Shown: one piece after another, positions 18,540 through 26,765 of the stretch
Numbering within the stretch: position 1 is the first letter of the stretch
Layout: each line of letters opens with the position of its first letter
Source of the DNA: Chthonomonadales bacterium
GTDB taxonomy: Bacteria; Armatimonadota; Chthonomonadetes; Chthonomonadales; CAJBBX01
Direction: 5' to 3'
DNA length: 64,000 bases
NCBI GenBank assembly: GCA_020849275.1
Contig: JADLGO010000023.1
Coordinates: 1 to 64,000, forward strand
Position numbers and translations under genes: made by a program
Notes under the pieces: model-generated
What the model was told of the DNA's origin: nothing
What the model saw: the letters and a program-made list of their open reading frames with translations, nothing else
Databases searched by the model: none

Positions 18540-19174
18540 GGCCCCTCCTCGTCGTTCACCTCATACAGGTCGCGCACGTGCCAGTCGAGCCGTGCCTGCG
18601 CCAGCACCTCCGGCACGCAGGCGTCGGCCAGCGAGCAGTTGCGGCAGCGCGCGTCGGCGACGGGCGCCGGAAGCTCGCCGGTTCGGAGCATCGCGCGCAC
18701 GGCCGCCACGCATGTCAGCATGGCGGAACGAAGCGGCTCCGTCAGAAGCACTTCGCGCCGCCGCCGCGTCGAGATGTGGTAGACCGCGCCTGACTCCACG
18801 CGGCGGCCGAGCATCTCCTCCAGGCAGACCGCCTGCGCGCAGAGTTGCAGGTCGTCGTGGATCCTCTGGCGCCGCGGACCATGCTTGTACTCCACGGGAT
18901 AGACCGTTCCGTCGGCCCGGAACTCGACGACATCGGCGCGGCCGATCAGCCCGACGGCGTCGGACCAGACCGGCAGCGCTCGTTCGAGGCGCGCACCGTC
19001 GGCACACTCCCAGCTCACCGTGTCGGCCCGCTCGTGCGCGGCCGCTCCCCGCAGAGTGAAGACGTTGTCATCGAACACCTGCTCCACGTGGATCAGCCCG
19101 CACTGCCGCGGGCAATACGAGTAGTGCTCGATCGCCGATATGGGCACGGCGTCGTCGTCAGCGGTCACAGTCAT
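18536..19174 (-). CDS. cas4: CRISPR-associated exonuclease Cas4
   Basis: A 212-aa RecB-like nuclease. ISAIEHYSYCPRQCGLIHVE gives the first Fe-S cysteine, GRADVVEF and PVEYKHG are the PD-(D/E)XK acidic and Lys residues, and CRNCSLADAC supplies the other three cysteines of the 4Fe-4S cluster. In I-C systems Cas4 trims prespacers and selects those with a PAM. It starts 70 nt after cas7, with AAGGGGG upstream of the ATG, and is coupled to cmr1 downstream. Its normal partner cas1 is displaced by about 8.5 kb. Confidence 0.96.
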   Translation of the reverse strand: MTVTADDDAVPISAIEHYSYCPRQCGLIHVEQVFDDNVFTLRGAAAHERADTVSWECADGARLERALPVWSDAVGLIGRADVVEFRADGTVYPVEYKHGPRRQRIHDDLQLCAQAVCLEEMLGRRVESGAVYHISTRRRREVLLTEPLRSAMLTCVAAVRAMLRTGELPAPVADARCRNCSLADACVPEVLAQARLDWHVRDLYEVNDEEGP

Positions 19175-19244
19175 GGAAGCCCCCTTCGACCGGGACGAGA
19201 CCGGCCGGTCGCATCGCGGCGCCCGGCCGGCCGCCGTCGCGGCG

Positions 19245-20168
19245 CTAGCCGGCGAGCCGGCTCAGCGTAACGCCCCGGGGCATGTCCGCGTCGTCCACCG
19301 TGACCTGGTAGTCCTCGAAGCGGCGCGGCGCCGCCGCGCCCGGCCGCGCCGACACCCCGATGCGCGCGAAGAGCTCGTGGGCGGCGGCACTCCCCAGCGC
19401 GTCCTCGTGCGAGAACACGTAGAGCCCCCGGCAGGCCATCATTCCCCGGCTCGCGGAGCGGTCCAGATCCCACATGCCCAGGAGCGCCTTCCAGAAGAGC
19501 TCCAGGTCCTCTCGCCTGACGCCCGTCTTCCGGGCGAAAGGCGCCGAGTAGAACCCGTGGCCCACGTAGAGGCCATAGGGCACCAGCGGCTTGCTGCCCA
19601 TCTCCGTCCGCTTGCCCTTGCCCCGCGCCTCTTCGCCCGCCTCCACCTCCACCACCTCGGCGTCCTCGGGCTTGGTGATCGCCACGCGCGTGATGCCCAC
19701 GTCCATAGGGAAGACCGGCGACACCGACCGCGCGAACGTGAGCTGGATCGGGCCGCGGACCTGCCCCGCGTTCACGCCGGTGGTCATCACCGCGCCGAAC
19801 ATGCGGATGTCGTAGTAGGTCGCGCACATGCGCTGGCGCACCCTGTCCACGTCCTCGCGCTTCTGCTTGCTGCCGGTCGACTTGATCTTCTCGTCGTCGT
19901 AGGCCCGCTGGTGGAGCGTGTTCAGCGCGAGGCCCTCGTCGTTGACGTAGATGGCGTAGCCGTCCTCGCCCCCGCGCGTCAGCGCGACCATGTTGCGCAC
20001 CTTGCGCTTGAGGCAGACGTCCGTCACAAGGCCCTGCATCGTCTCCGGGTCGACGCGCGGCATGTTGCCGGCGTCGGGGTCGCCGTTGGGATTGCCGTCG
20101 GCCACGTCGAACACCAGCACGAAGTCGTGCCGGCGCTCGGCGTCGGCGCACGCCGTGAAGTCAGGCAT
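19245..20168 (-). CDS. cas7: Type I-C Cascade backbone Cas7 (Csd2)
   Basis: A 307-aa protein. FVLVFDVADGNPNGDPDAGN (residues about 16-35) followed by MPRVDPETMQG is the canonical Csd2/Cas7 motif, and VSPVFPMDVGITRVAI is typical of the family. Cas7 copies form the crRNA-binding backbone of the I-C Cascade. The ATG overlaps the cas8c stop by 8 nt, so the two are coupled. Confidence 0.97.
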   Translation of the reverse strand: MPDFTACADAERRHDFVLVFDVADGNPNGDPDAGNMPRVDPETMQGLVTDVCLKRKVRNMVALTRGGEDGYAIYVNDEGLALNTLHQRAYDDEKIKSTGSKQKREDVDRVRQRMCATYYDIRMFGAVMTTGVNAGQVRGPIQLTFARSVSPVFPMDVGITRVAITKPEDAEVVEVEAGEEARGKGKRTEMGSKPLVPYGLYVGHGFYSAPFARKTGVRREDLELFWKALLGMWDLDRSASRGMMACRGLYVFSHEDALGSAAAHELFARIGVSARPGAAAPRRFEDYQVTVDDADMPRGVTLSRLAG

Positions 20169-21924
20169 CGGTGTCCTCCGTATTGTCGGTGTCGGCCAGC
20201 GCCTCGGCCACCGCCGCGTCCTCCGCCGTCGCGGCGCCGCGAGCGCGGCGCTCCACGGCCTCCTTCGCGGCGAGGCGGTCCGCCGCGCGCTGGTGGTAGT
20301 AGCCGAGTGAGAAGAGGCCCTGCTCGCGCAGGTTCAGCGAGGTGGGAAAGGCCTTCAGCGGCGCCGCGATCTCCGCCAGGCGGTTCTGCAGCGCGTTGTA
20401 GGCCGGCTCGCTCTTCTTGCGGATCTTGGGCAGGTGGGCCTTGTTGGCGTGCGCCAGCAGCACGCCGAACGCGACGGCCGGTGCCGAGGAGGCGGCGCCA
20501 TAGTAGCGGCCCACGATCGTGACGTTCGTCTTGCCCAGGGCGGTGCGCTGCACCGCCTCGAGCTCCGCCAGCAGCCGCCCGCAGAGGTACGCGGGCGCGG
20601 CGCTGGCCTCATCCAGCTCAGCCATCGGTCTGGGTTCCTCCGTCCGGTGCAGGGAGAGCACGGCCTTGATCAGGGCCGCGCGGGGATAGGTAACGCGCCC
20701 CTCGGCGCGGTTGCGCTGCACGGCGCGCTCCAGGAGCGCCATGGGCAGCGGCTCGCGGTGCAGCGCGGCGAGCAGCAGGTCGCGCGGCACCGTGGGGCGC
20801 ATCTCTTTGCGCGCGTCGCGGTAGAGGCTGGCGGCGAGGGGATAGACGCCGAAGAACCGCTCCTCGCGGCCTTCCGGGCTCACCACGCGCTGTGCGTCGA
20901 ACCAGGCGGCCAGGCTCCGGCGGGCCTCGCCCACCGTCGTCGACAGCCAGTCGCGCACGACGGCCCGCCCGGCGCTGCCGGAGAGGGCGAACGCGTGGAA
21001 CGGATCGTCGTCGCGCACCGTCAGGCGGCGCCCGGTGCGCAACGAATCGAGCATGTCGCGGACGCGCGCCTCGTCCGGCATGTCGAGAAGGTCCGCCGTC
21101 TCGTCGTCGGCCCCCTGGCTGGTCCAGAACACGTAGACCAGGCTCTGGCCGAGGGTGATGTGCGTGCGCCTGCCGGCGATGAGGCGGTTGAGCGCCTTGG
21201 TGAAGCGCTCGGCCGCTTCGGCGGAGATCGGCGAGGTTTCGGCCCGCTCGAGCCCGTACGACTCGAACGCTTCGCAGTTCGCCGAGACCAGCGCGACCCC
21301 GCTGCTCTTCCCGCCGGGTACGCCCTTGACCATGCCCGGCATGCTCTGGACGACGGGCCCGAAGCGGCCCGTCACCAGGCACTGGCTCACCATCGCCTGG
21401 CCGGCGGCCGGCTCCGGGCGGGCCGCGCCCGCCCAGAAGTCGCGCACCGCCGGCAGGTCCGCGGGCCACGTATCGCCCACGTGAAAGACGACGAGGTCGG
21501 AGTCGCCCATGTCCTCGGGCAGCGGATGCGTCTCGGGCGACCACGCGTCGAGGAACGCGAGGACGGCGCGCACGGCCGCCTCGCCGGTGTCGTCGACACA
21601 CCGCGCGACCAGGTCACGGAACGCGGCGCGCTTGGCGGCCACGTTCCGGTCGACCCTCGGCGGCGCGGCCGGCTTGCCGAACACGTAGGCGGGCGTGTCG
21701 GCCAGGAGGATCGCGCGCACGCCCGAGGTGCGGCCCACGTAGGGAACGAGCCGATCGATGCCCTTGCGCTTCGCCGCGTCGCCGCCGAGGGACGTGAACC
21801 CCAGGAATCCGCCCGCGTCGTCCAGCTCGACCACCCAGCGGACAGGGCGGCGGTCGTACATGGGCGGCGGGAGCTCCTCGCCAAGGATTGCCGGCGCGTC
21901 CTTATACAACTGCTGCAGGATCAT
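20161..21924 (-). CDS. cas8c: Type I-C large subunit Cas8c (Csd1)
   Basis: A 587-aa protein from the ATG at 21924 (MILQQLYKDAPAILGEELPP), which fits the usual Csd1 start; an ATG four codons upstream is also in frame. Other features are VRWVVELDDAGGFLGF near the N-terminus and the GKSSGVALVSANCEAFESYG segment around residue 200. Cas8c recognises the PAM and provides internal small-subunit copies; I did not try to place the internal start. It overlaps cas5c by 23 nt and cas7 by 8 nt. Confidence 0.95.
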   Translation of the reverse strand: MILQQLYKDAPAILGEELPPPMYDRRPVRWVVELDDAGGFLGFTSLGGDAAKRKGIDRLVPYVGRTSGVRAILLADTPAYVFGKPAAPPRVDRNVAAKRAAFRDLVARCVDDTGEAAVRAVLAFLDAWSPETHPLPEDMGDSDLVVFHVGDTWPADLPAVRDFWAGAARPEPAAGQAMVSQCLVTGRFGPVVQSMPGMVKGVPGGKSSGVALVSANCEAFESYGLERAETSPISAEAAERFTKALNRLIAGRRTHITLGQSLVYVFWTSQGADDETADLLDMPDEARVRDMLDSLRTGRRLTVRDDDPFHAFALSGSAGRAVVRDWLSTTVGEARRSLAAWFDAQRVVSPEGREERFFGVYPLAASLYRDARKEMRPTVPRDLLLAALHREPLPMALLERAVQRNRAEGRVTYPRAALIKAVLSLHRTEEPRPMAELDEASAAPAYLCGRLLAELEAVQRTALGKTNVTIVGRYYGAASSAPAVAFGVLLAHANKAHLPKIRKKSEPAYNALQNRLAEIAAPLKAFPTSLNLREQGLFSLGYYHQRAADRLAAKEAVERRARGAATAEDAAVAEALADTDNTEDTDA

Positions 21925-22561
21925 CGGCTCCCCCATACAGGTCGTCGTAGAGCTCGGGCGGCACGCGCAGCACGCCGCGGTCCAGCCGCGCCTCGAAGAA
22001 GCGCGGCCGGTTGCCGGCGCCGCCGGCTCCGTAGGCGATGTCGAACAGCATGAGGCCCAGGTCGGAGCTCACATCGACGGGCTTCTCCGAACCGTCGACG
22101 GGAGCGAAGTGGGCTGCGAACTCGCGGCAGCCCAGGTACGGCCGGTGGAAGCACTGGCCGTCGCTGACGCGGCGGCGGAACTGGTCGCGGTACTTGGCGG
22201 GGTCGTCCGGCGAGCCGGGCGGGACCCACACGTCGGCGCGGATGACGTACGCGACGTCGCGCAGGCCGAGCGTGTGGCGCTGCGCGCGGTCCTCGCCGAT
22301 GCGCAGGCCGGCGACGCGGGGCGAGGCCCGCGCCGTCACCTCGTTGCGCAGGATGGAGAAGTGCCGGATGCGCTCGAGGACGGCGATCTCGCGGATCTGC
22401 CAGCGCATGGGCTTGTGGAAGCAAATGGCCTCGAGGATGCCGCGGGCTGCCGACGGTGTCGGCACCTCGTAGGACACCCGTTCGACCTTGGCCTCGGGCC
22501 GGGTGAAGCAGGCGTACTCACCCCAGACCTTGACCGCGACAGGCGGGTAGCGTCCGCTCAA
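21902..22561 (-). CDS. cas5c: Type I-C Cas5c, pre-crRNA endoribonuclease
   Basis: A 219-aa protein, normal for Cas5c/Cas5d. VKVWGEYACFTRPEAKVERV and YEVPTPSAARGILEAICFHK are the family motifs. In I-C systems Cas5 replaces Cas6 and cuts each repeat at the base of its hairpin. Here it is the only candidate processing enzyme for both modules. The reading frame has no suitable ATG and starts with TTG at 22561, with GGAAGGAG 9 nt upstream. The start lies 81 nt after the frameshifted gene at 22643. Confidence 0.95.
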   Translation of the reverse strand: MSGRYPPVAVKVWGEYACFTRPEAKVERVSYEVPTPSAARGILEAICFHKPMRWQIREIAVLERIRHFSILRNEVTARASPRVAGLRIGEDRAQRHTLGLRDVAYVIRADVWVPPGSPDDPAKYRDQFRRRVSDGQCFHRPYLGCREFAAHFAPVDGSEKPVDVSSDLGLMLFDIAYGAGGAGNRPRFFEARLDRGVLRVPPELYDDLYGGADDPAAVV

Positions 22562-22642
22562 GGGCGTCTACTCCTTCCTCGGTGTGCGATGCGCGGCGAC
22601 AGGAGGGGAGCGGCGGGCGCCGCGGCCCGCCGCTCCCGGGGG

Positions 22643-23007
22643 TTAGAACGGCCAGAGAACCGCGTTCTGGGCCGCTCCGGCGATCTGCCGCAGGAGCCGC
22701 GTGCCGGCGTCGCGGTCCCTGGCGGCGACAACGGCGACGAACACGCCCCCGACGGGGGCGGCCTCACGGTAGAACGCGCGCCACTGGTCGTGGGTGTGCT
22801 GCTCCGTGAGGCTGTCGGAGGTCTCGGCCTCTGCGATGAGGAAGCACCCATTGCGGCTGCTCGTCGCATCCGGGATGTAGCCGGCGATGGGGTCGGGCGG
22901 CGTGTAGCCGGGCAGGTGGCCGCGGCAGTCGCCGAGCAGCCGCGTCGGCTCATCTCGGCGACTGCCGCGGCCACGAGTCGATCGTGGCCGGGACGCGAGG
23001 AACTCAT
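22643..23007 (-). pseudogene. Small nuclease-like hypothetical protein, frameshifted
   Basis: A strong ribosome-binding site (AAGGAGGAG) and ATG at 23007 begin MSSSRPGHDRLVAAAVAEMS, but that frame loses similarity after residue about 22. The conserved-looking remainder is in another frame: HLPGYTPPDPIAGYIPDATS, then FLIAEAETSDSLTEQHTHDQW, ending AVLWPF at the stop at 22643. The span is 365 nt, one base short of 122 codons, so a single-base loss explains the break. The second part resembles small restriction-endonuclease-fold proteins with an acidic E-x-E-T-x-D core; the fold is my inference. It is the first gene after the operon promoter and lies directly before cas5c. The break coincides with a perfect 21-bp inverted repeat. 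Confidence 0.6.
22916..22974. repeat. Perfect 21-bp inverted repeat, 17-nt loop
   Basis: Arms at 22916-22936 and 22954-22974 are exact reverse complements over 21 bp (the left arm starts GTGGCCGCGG and ends GTCGCCGAG), separated by 17 nt. It lies inside the frameshifted gene, between its intact N-terminal codons and its intact C-terminal codons. A perfect hairpin of this size in coding sequence is unusual and may mark a templated quasipalindrome mutation or an assembly artefact. Confidence 0.97.
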
Positions 23008-23263
23008 CTGCTCCTCCTTGCCGTTTCCGGCGGACAGGAGGGCCGTGGTATACTTGGCTGTAGCCCGCGTTCCGACGGCCCTCGTTGGTTCGCGCCGGGG
23101 CAGGTGAGTTGCCGCTCACCTGCCCCTCTCGGCTTCTGCCCGGCGTTCGGGTTCAGCCGAGCCGCTAGCATGTTGCAACGCTCATCGAGCCCGCTCCCGG
23201 CGCCGCCGCTTGTGCGGCGGACGGTGACTGACTCGATGCACCTGTGCCCGCTTCAAACAGGCA
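23008..23263 (-). other. Structured 5' untranslated region of the Cascade/Cmr operon
   Basis: No gene is visible in this stretch. If transcription starts near 23263 it becomes a leader of about 255 nt. It has two perfect stems: 12 bp at 23097-23108 with 23115-23126 (loop 6 nt) and 9 bp at 23038-23046 with 23075-23083. Neither is followed by a U-run, so they do not look like ordinary terminators. They could be a regulatory leader; the function is unknown. Confidence 0.45.
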
Positions 23264-23270
23264 CGCGTCA

Positions 23271-23300
23271 ATTGTACACCGCCGTGCGCCATTATGTCAA
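23271..23300 (-). promoter_or_regulatory. Sigma70-like promoter for the Cascade/Cmr/adaptation operon
   Basis: On the minus strand TTGACA (23300-23295) and TACAAT (23276-23271) are separated by 18 nt. This is close to the bacterial consensus and stands out in such GC-rich DNA. It lies between cas3 and the next gene, so it would drive the nuclease-like gene, cas5c through cas2, and possibly the array, separately from cas3. Confidence 0.7.
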
Positions 23301-23373
23301 CACGTGGATTGAGCCGCGCAGGCAGCATAAACTTGGATGTGCCGCGCTGGGAGCATGAACGGCCTGCGGTTCG

Positions 23374-25680
23374 TCACGGCATCAGATCCGCCGGGTCGCG
23401 GGCGACGGCGCCGCCGATGCCCCGCACCCGGTGGTAGGGCCCGCGCCACACGTAGAGCTCGTCCGGCACCAGCGCCTCGACCAGGGCGCCCTGCGCCTCG
23501 AGGTCGCGGCGATAGACCGATACGGAAAGCGGCTGGATGCGCTGCCAGAGGTCGCGCGTCATGAGCCGGGCTTCCGCCGCGCGGCGGATCGCCGTGATGA
23601 GCGCGTCGAAGCCCTCCTTGTCGAGGGAGGCGTCCGCGCAGCCGGGACGGTGGTAGGGCACGAGCACAGGCACGGTGTCGTTGGCGATCAGGCGCATCCT
23701 GGCGGCGACCTCGGGGAAGTCACCGCGCGCGCGCAGGTCCTGCACACCCTCGCGGTCGAGCCCCGCCGCGCCAAGGCGCTCGTAGAGGTCGGCGAAGTAG
23801 CGCGTCGCCACGTCGGGCGCGTCGAGATCCAGGTCAGGCTGCGCGGCGAGCCGCCTGCGGGCCACTTCGAGCGCTGTGCGGTACTCGCCCGGCGGAACGG
23901 ACCCCTCCTCCGGTTGGAAGACGACGACCTCGCTCTCGCCCCTCTCGCGGCGCCCCTCGCGGTTGCACCGGCCCGCCGCCTGGACGATGCGGTCCAGCGG
24001 GCCCATGGCGCGGTAGGCGAACGGGAAGTCAAGGTCCACGCCGCACTCGATCACCTGCGTCGCGACCAGGAGCACCGGCGGACCGCCGGCCTCTCGCTCC
24101 GCCTTGAGCGCGGCCCCCACCGCCTCGATCACCTGGCGCCGGTGCGAGCCGCACAGCAGTGTCGAGAGGTGGCGCACGTCGCCGCCCAGGGCATCCACCA
24201 CGGCGAGGGCGTCCTTCTTCGTGTTGAGGACCGCGACGCAGGAGCGGTCCCTCGCCCGCATGTGGTCCGCCAGGCGCCGCCAGTCCCACGGGTCCGGCTC
24301 CACGCGATAGGTGACGCGGCGCAGCGCGCGGAAGTGCGAGGCGGCCTCGGGCACGATGGGCACGACCGCCGACAGGCCGCGCAGGTACGGGCTATCGCCC
24401 TCCAGCGCCGGCAGCGTTGCGGTGCAGAGGACGACCGTCGCGCCGTAGTGCTGCACGAGCTCGCGCAGGCCGCTGACGATGGGCGCGAGCAGCGCCGCCG
24501 GCAGCGTCTGGACCTCGTCGAGCACGATCACGCTCTGCGCCAGGTTGTGCAGCTTGCGGCAGCGGGCCGTGCGGTTCGCGAAGAGGCTCTCGAAGAGCTG
24601 GACGGTGGTCGTGACCACGAGAGGCGCGTCCCAGTTCTGGGCCGCCATGCGCCGCGCGCGCTCGCGCTCGTCGTCGTCGGCGCCGCCGGCGCGCGGCTCC
24701 ATCGCGGACTGGTGCTCGAGGATCCCCTCGTCCCCCAGGATGTCTCGGAACACGCCCGCCGTCTGGTCGATGATGCTGGTGTAGGGGATAGCGTAGACGA
24801 TCCGCTCCCGGCGGCGGACCGCGGCGTGCTCCAGCGCGAACGCCAGCGACGAGCGCGTCTTTCCGCCTCCCGTGGGAACCACCAGCGCGAAGAAGCCCGG
24901 ATCGCGGCCGCCCGCCTCGACGCAGGCCTCGTAGACCTCGCGACGGACCCGGTTGACGGCGGAGTCATCGGCGCGCGCGGTCTCGGCGTCCGCGCTGGTC
25001 CGGATCCGGAGGGCCTCGCGCCAGCGCTCGAGGACGTTGCGCAGGGCGAGAGGTGCCCTCGTGGCGGCTTGCGCAGGCCAGAAGTGCCGCTCCGTGTCCA
25101 GGCAGTCCGCGTCGACCAGGCAGGAGAAGAGCCAGCGCGTCCGCATCTCCAGGAACCGCGCCCGCTCGCCCCTCTCCCCGGCAACGGCCTCGATTCCCGG
25201 CACGCCGGCCGGCGGCGGCTGCGAGAGAGCGGTCAGCTTCTCGCGGGCGCGCCGGATGGCGGCGGCGACCTCGGCGCGGCCGTCGGCCTCTGCCAGCGCC
25301 TCTTTCAGCCGGTGGGTGGCGGTCAGGCCGCCGTGGTGCCCCTGAACGCAGGCCGCGATCAGGCCGCGCGGACCCGCGGGCAGCGCCTCCAGCGCGAGCA
25401 CGGCGCCGGCCGCCCGGTGCTCCGCGGAGCCCGGCCGCGGGCCGGGACGTCCGGCCCGCCGCGCCTCGTCGCATCGGTGGAGGTAATCCTGGAAGGCGTC
25501 GGAGAACTTGCCGACGTCGTGAAGCCACCCGCACCAGGCGCCGAGGTCTACGGCGCCGAACGTGGCGGCGAAGCCGGCGGCAAGGTCCGCGACGGCCTGG
25601 GCGTGTTGGCTCAGGCCGTGCCACCGCCGGGGCTCGGCGTCGGGCGGCGTGTGGGCATAGTACTCGCGCCGATCGCTCAT
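23374..25680 (-). CDS. cas3: Cas3 nuclease-helicase (HD domain fused to SF2 helicase)
   Basis: A 768-aa protein. The N-terminal HD nuclease has GLSQHAQAV, WLHDVGKFSDAF and VQGHHGGL (residues about 20-140). The helicase has Walker A VVPTGGGKTRSSLAF, DEVQ box VIVLDEVQTLPA, SAT-like LCTATLP, and QVIECGVDLDFPFAYR plus QAAGRCNREGRR for motifs V and VI. Cas3 is recruited by the I-C Cascade and degrades target DNA. The ATG at 25680 has AGGAG 5 nt upstream. It is the first gene of the locus and is separated from the rest by a 366-nt gap that holds a strong promoter. Confidence 0.97.
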   Translation of the reverse strand: MSDRREYYAHTPPDAEPRRWHGLSQHAQAVADLAAGFAATFGAVDLGAWCGWLHDVGKFSDAFQDYLHRCDEARRAGRPGPRPGSAEHRAAGAVLALEALPAGPRGLIAACVQGHHGGLTATHRLKEALAEADGRAEVAAAIRRAREKLTALSQPPPAGVPGIEAVAGERGERARFLEMRTRWLFSCLVDADCLDTERHFWPAQAATRAPLALRNVLERWREALRIRTSADAETARADDSAVNRVRREVYEACVEAGGRDPGFFALVVPTGGGKTRSSLAFALEHAAVRRRERIVYAIPYTSIIDQTAGVFRDILGDEGILEHQSAMEPRAGGADDDERERARRMAAQNWDAPLVVTTTVQLFESLFANRTARCRKLHNLAQSVIVLDEVQTLPAALLAPIVSGLRELVQHYGATVVLCTATLPALEGDSPYLRGLSAVVPIVPEAASHFRALRRVTYRVEPDPWDWRRLADHMRARDRSCVAVLNTKKDALAVVDALGGDVRHLSTLLCGSHRRQVIEAVGAALKAEREAGGPPVLLVATQVIECGVDLDFPFAYRAMGPLDRIVQAAGRCNREGRRERGESEVVVFQPEEGSVPPGEYRTALEVARRRLAAQPDLDLDAPDVATRYFADLYERLGAAGLDREGVQDLRARGDFPEVAARMRLIANDTVPVLVPYHRPGCADASLDKEGFDALITAIRRAAEARLMTRDLWQRIQPLSVSVYRRDLEAQGALVEALVPDELYVWRGPYHRVRGIGGAVARDPADLMP

Positions 25681-25811
25681 AGGGGCTCCTCCCTCCTCGT
25701 GATGACTACCCGTGTACTCGCCGCAGAGTCCGGTATGCGGAAAGCTTCGCGGGCCATCGCGCGAGATCCTGGCCAGACCGCGGGGGAGCGCCTCGGCGAC
25801 ACCGCGCCGGG

Positions 25812-25823
25812 TATGCTACAGGC
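25812..25823 (+). promoter_or_regulatory. Possible -10 element for a leaderless permease transcript
   Basis: TATGCT (25812-25817) ends 6 nt before the ATG at 25824, and no Shine-Dalgarno fits in between. If this is the -10 box, transcription would begin at or next to the start codon. I see no clear -35. The 143-nt region also separates this operon from divergent cas3. Confidence 0.35.
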
Positions 25824-26765
25824 ATGCTGCCCTACGTCCGCGCGCGCCTGTTCCTGGCGCTGCCCACCCTCCTCGCCGTCACGCTCGTCACCTTCTTCCT
25901 CGGCTACCTGGCGCCCGGCAGCCCCATCGACCTGCTCGTCGGCCAGCACGCGGACCCCGCCGTTCGTGCCCGGCTCGAGCACGAGTACGGCCTCGACCGC
26001 CCGCCCCTCGTCCGCTACCTCGACTTCCTGCGCGGAGCCCTCCACGGCGACCTCGGCCGCTCCTTCTCCAACGCCGGCCGCCCCGTCTCCGAGCTCATCG
26101 CCGAGCAGTTTCCCGTCACCGCCTTCATCGCGTGCGCCGCCGTGCTCCTCGCCGTGATGCTCGGCGTGCCCGCCGGAGCCCTGGCCGCACTCCACCACAA
26201 CCGCCCCGCCGACCGCGCCGTGATGGGCCTGGTCCTTCTCTTCGTCTCCATGCCCGCCTTCGTCCTCGCTCCCATCCTCATGCTCCTCTTCGCCCTCCGC
26301 CTCAACTGGCTGCCCGCCTCCGGCTGGGAGGGCGTCGCCCGGCCGGCCTTCTATCTGCTGCCCGTCGCGGTCCTGGCCGCCCGGCCCGCCGCCCTCTTCG
26401 CGCGCATCATGCGCGCCTCCATGCTCGAGGTCGTCCGCCAGGACTACATCCGAACCGCGCTCGCCAAGGGGCTCACCCACGGCGCCGCCATTCGCCGCCA
26501 CGCGCTCAAGAACGCCTTCCTGCCCGTCCTCACCGTCATCGGCAGCAGCTTCGGCTACCTGCTCACCGGCTCGTTCGTCGTGGAGAACATCTTCAGCATC
26601 CCGGGCATCGGCTACGAGTCTGTCCAGTCCATCCTCCGGCGCGACTACCCGGTCATCCAGGGAGTCGCGCTGCTCGTGGCCGTCGTCTTCATCGCGCTCA
26701 ACCTGGCGGTCGACCTCCTCTACGCCGCCGTGGACCCGCGCGTGCGGCTGCAGGGCGCGCGATGA
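25824..26765 (+). CDS. Peptide/nickel-type ABC transporter permease (DppB-like)
   Basis: A 313-aa inner-membrane protein. It opens MLPYVRARLFLALPTLLAVT with the first transmembrane helix, then the family motif HEYGLDRPPLVRYLDF. The EAA coupling loop is DYIRTALAKGLTHGAAIRRH, and SFVVENIFSIPGIGYESVQS is the C-terminal signature of DppB/OppB proteins. It would import oligopeptides or similar solutes with the next gene, which overlaps it by ATGA. No binding protein or ATPase for the system is nearby, so substrate is unknown. Confidence 0.93.
   Translation: MLPYVRARLFLALPTLLAVTLVTFFLGYLAPGSPIDLLVGQHADPAVRARLEHEYGLDRPPLVRYLDFLRGALHGDLGRSFSNAGRPVSELIAEQFPVTAFIACAAVLLAVMLGVPAGALAALHHNRPADRAVMGLVLLFVSMPAFVLAPILMLLFALRLNWLPASGWEGVARPAFYLLPVAVLAARPAALFARIMRASMLEVVRQDYIRTALAKGLTHGAAIRRHALKNAFLPVLTVIGSSFGYLLTGSFVVENIFSIPGIGYESVQSILRRDYPVIQGVALLVAVVFIALNLAVDLLYAAVDPRVRLQGAR

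Noticed and set aside
23097-23126. The 12-bp stem before the operon as an intrinsic terminator of a transcript from cas3
   Set aside because: There is no U-run on either strand, and its location inside the putative 5' leader makes attenuation or another role as likely; left as a structured leader.
1-25680. cas6, reverse transcriptase-Cas1 fusion, tracrRNA or Cas9
   Set aside because: I looked for each in the locus and saw none; Cas1 is a plain I-C form, and no anti-repeat outside the array was seen.
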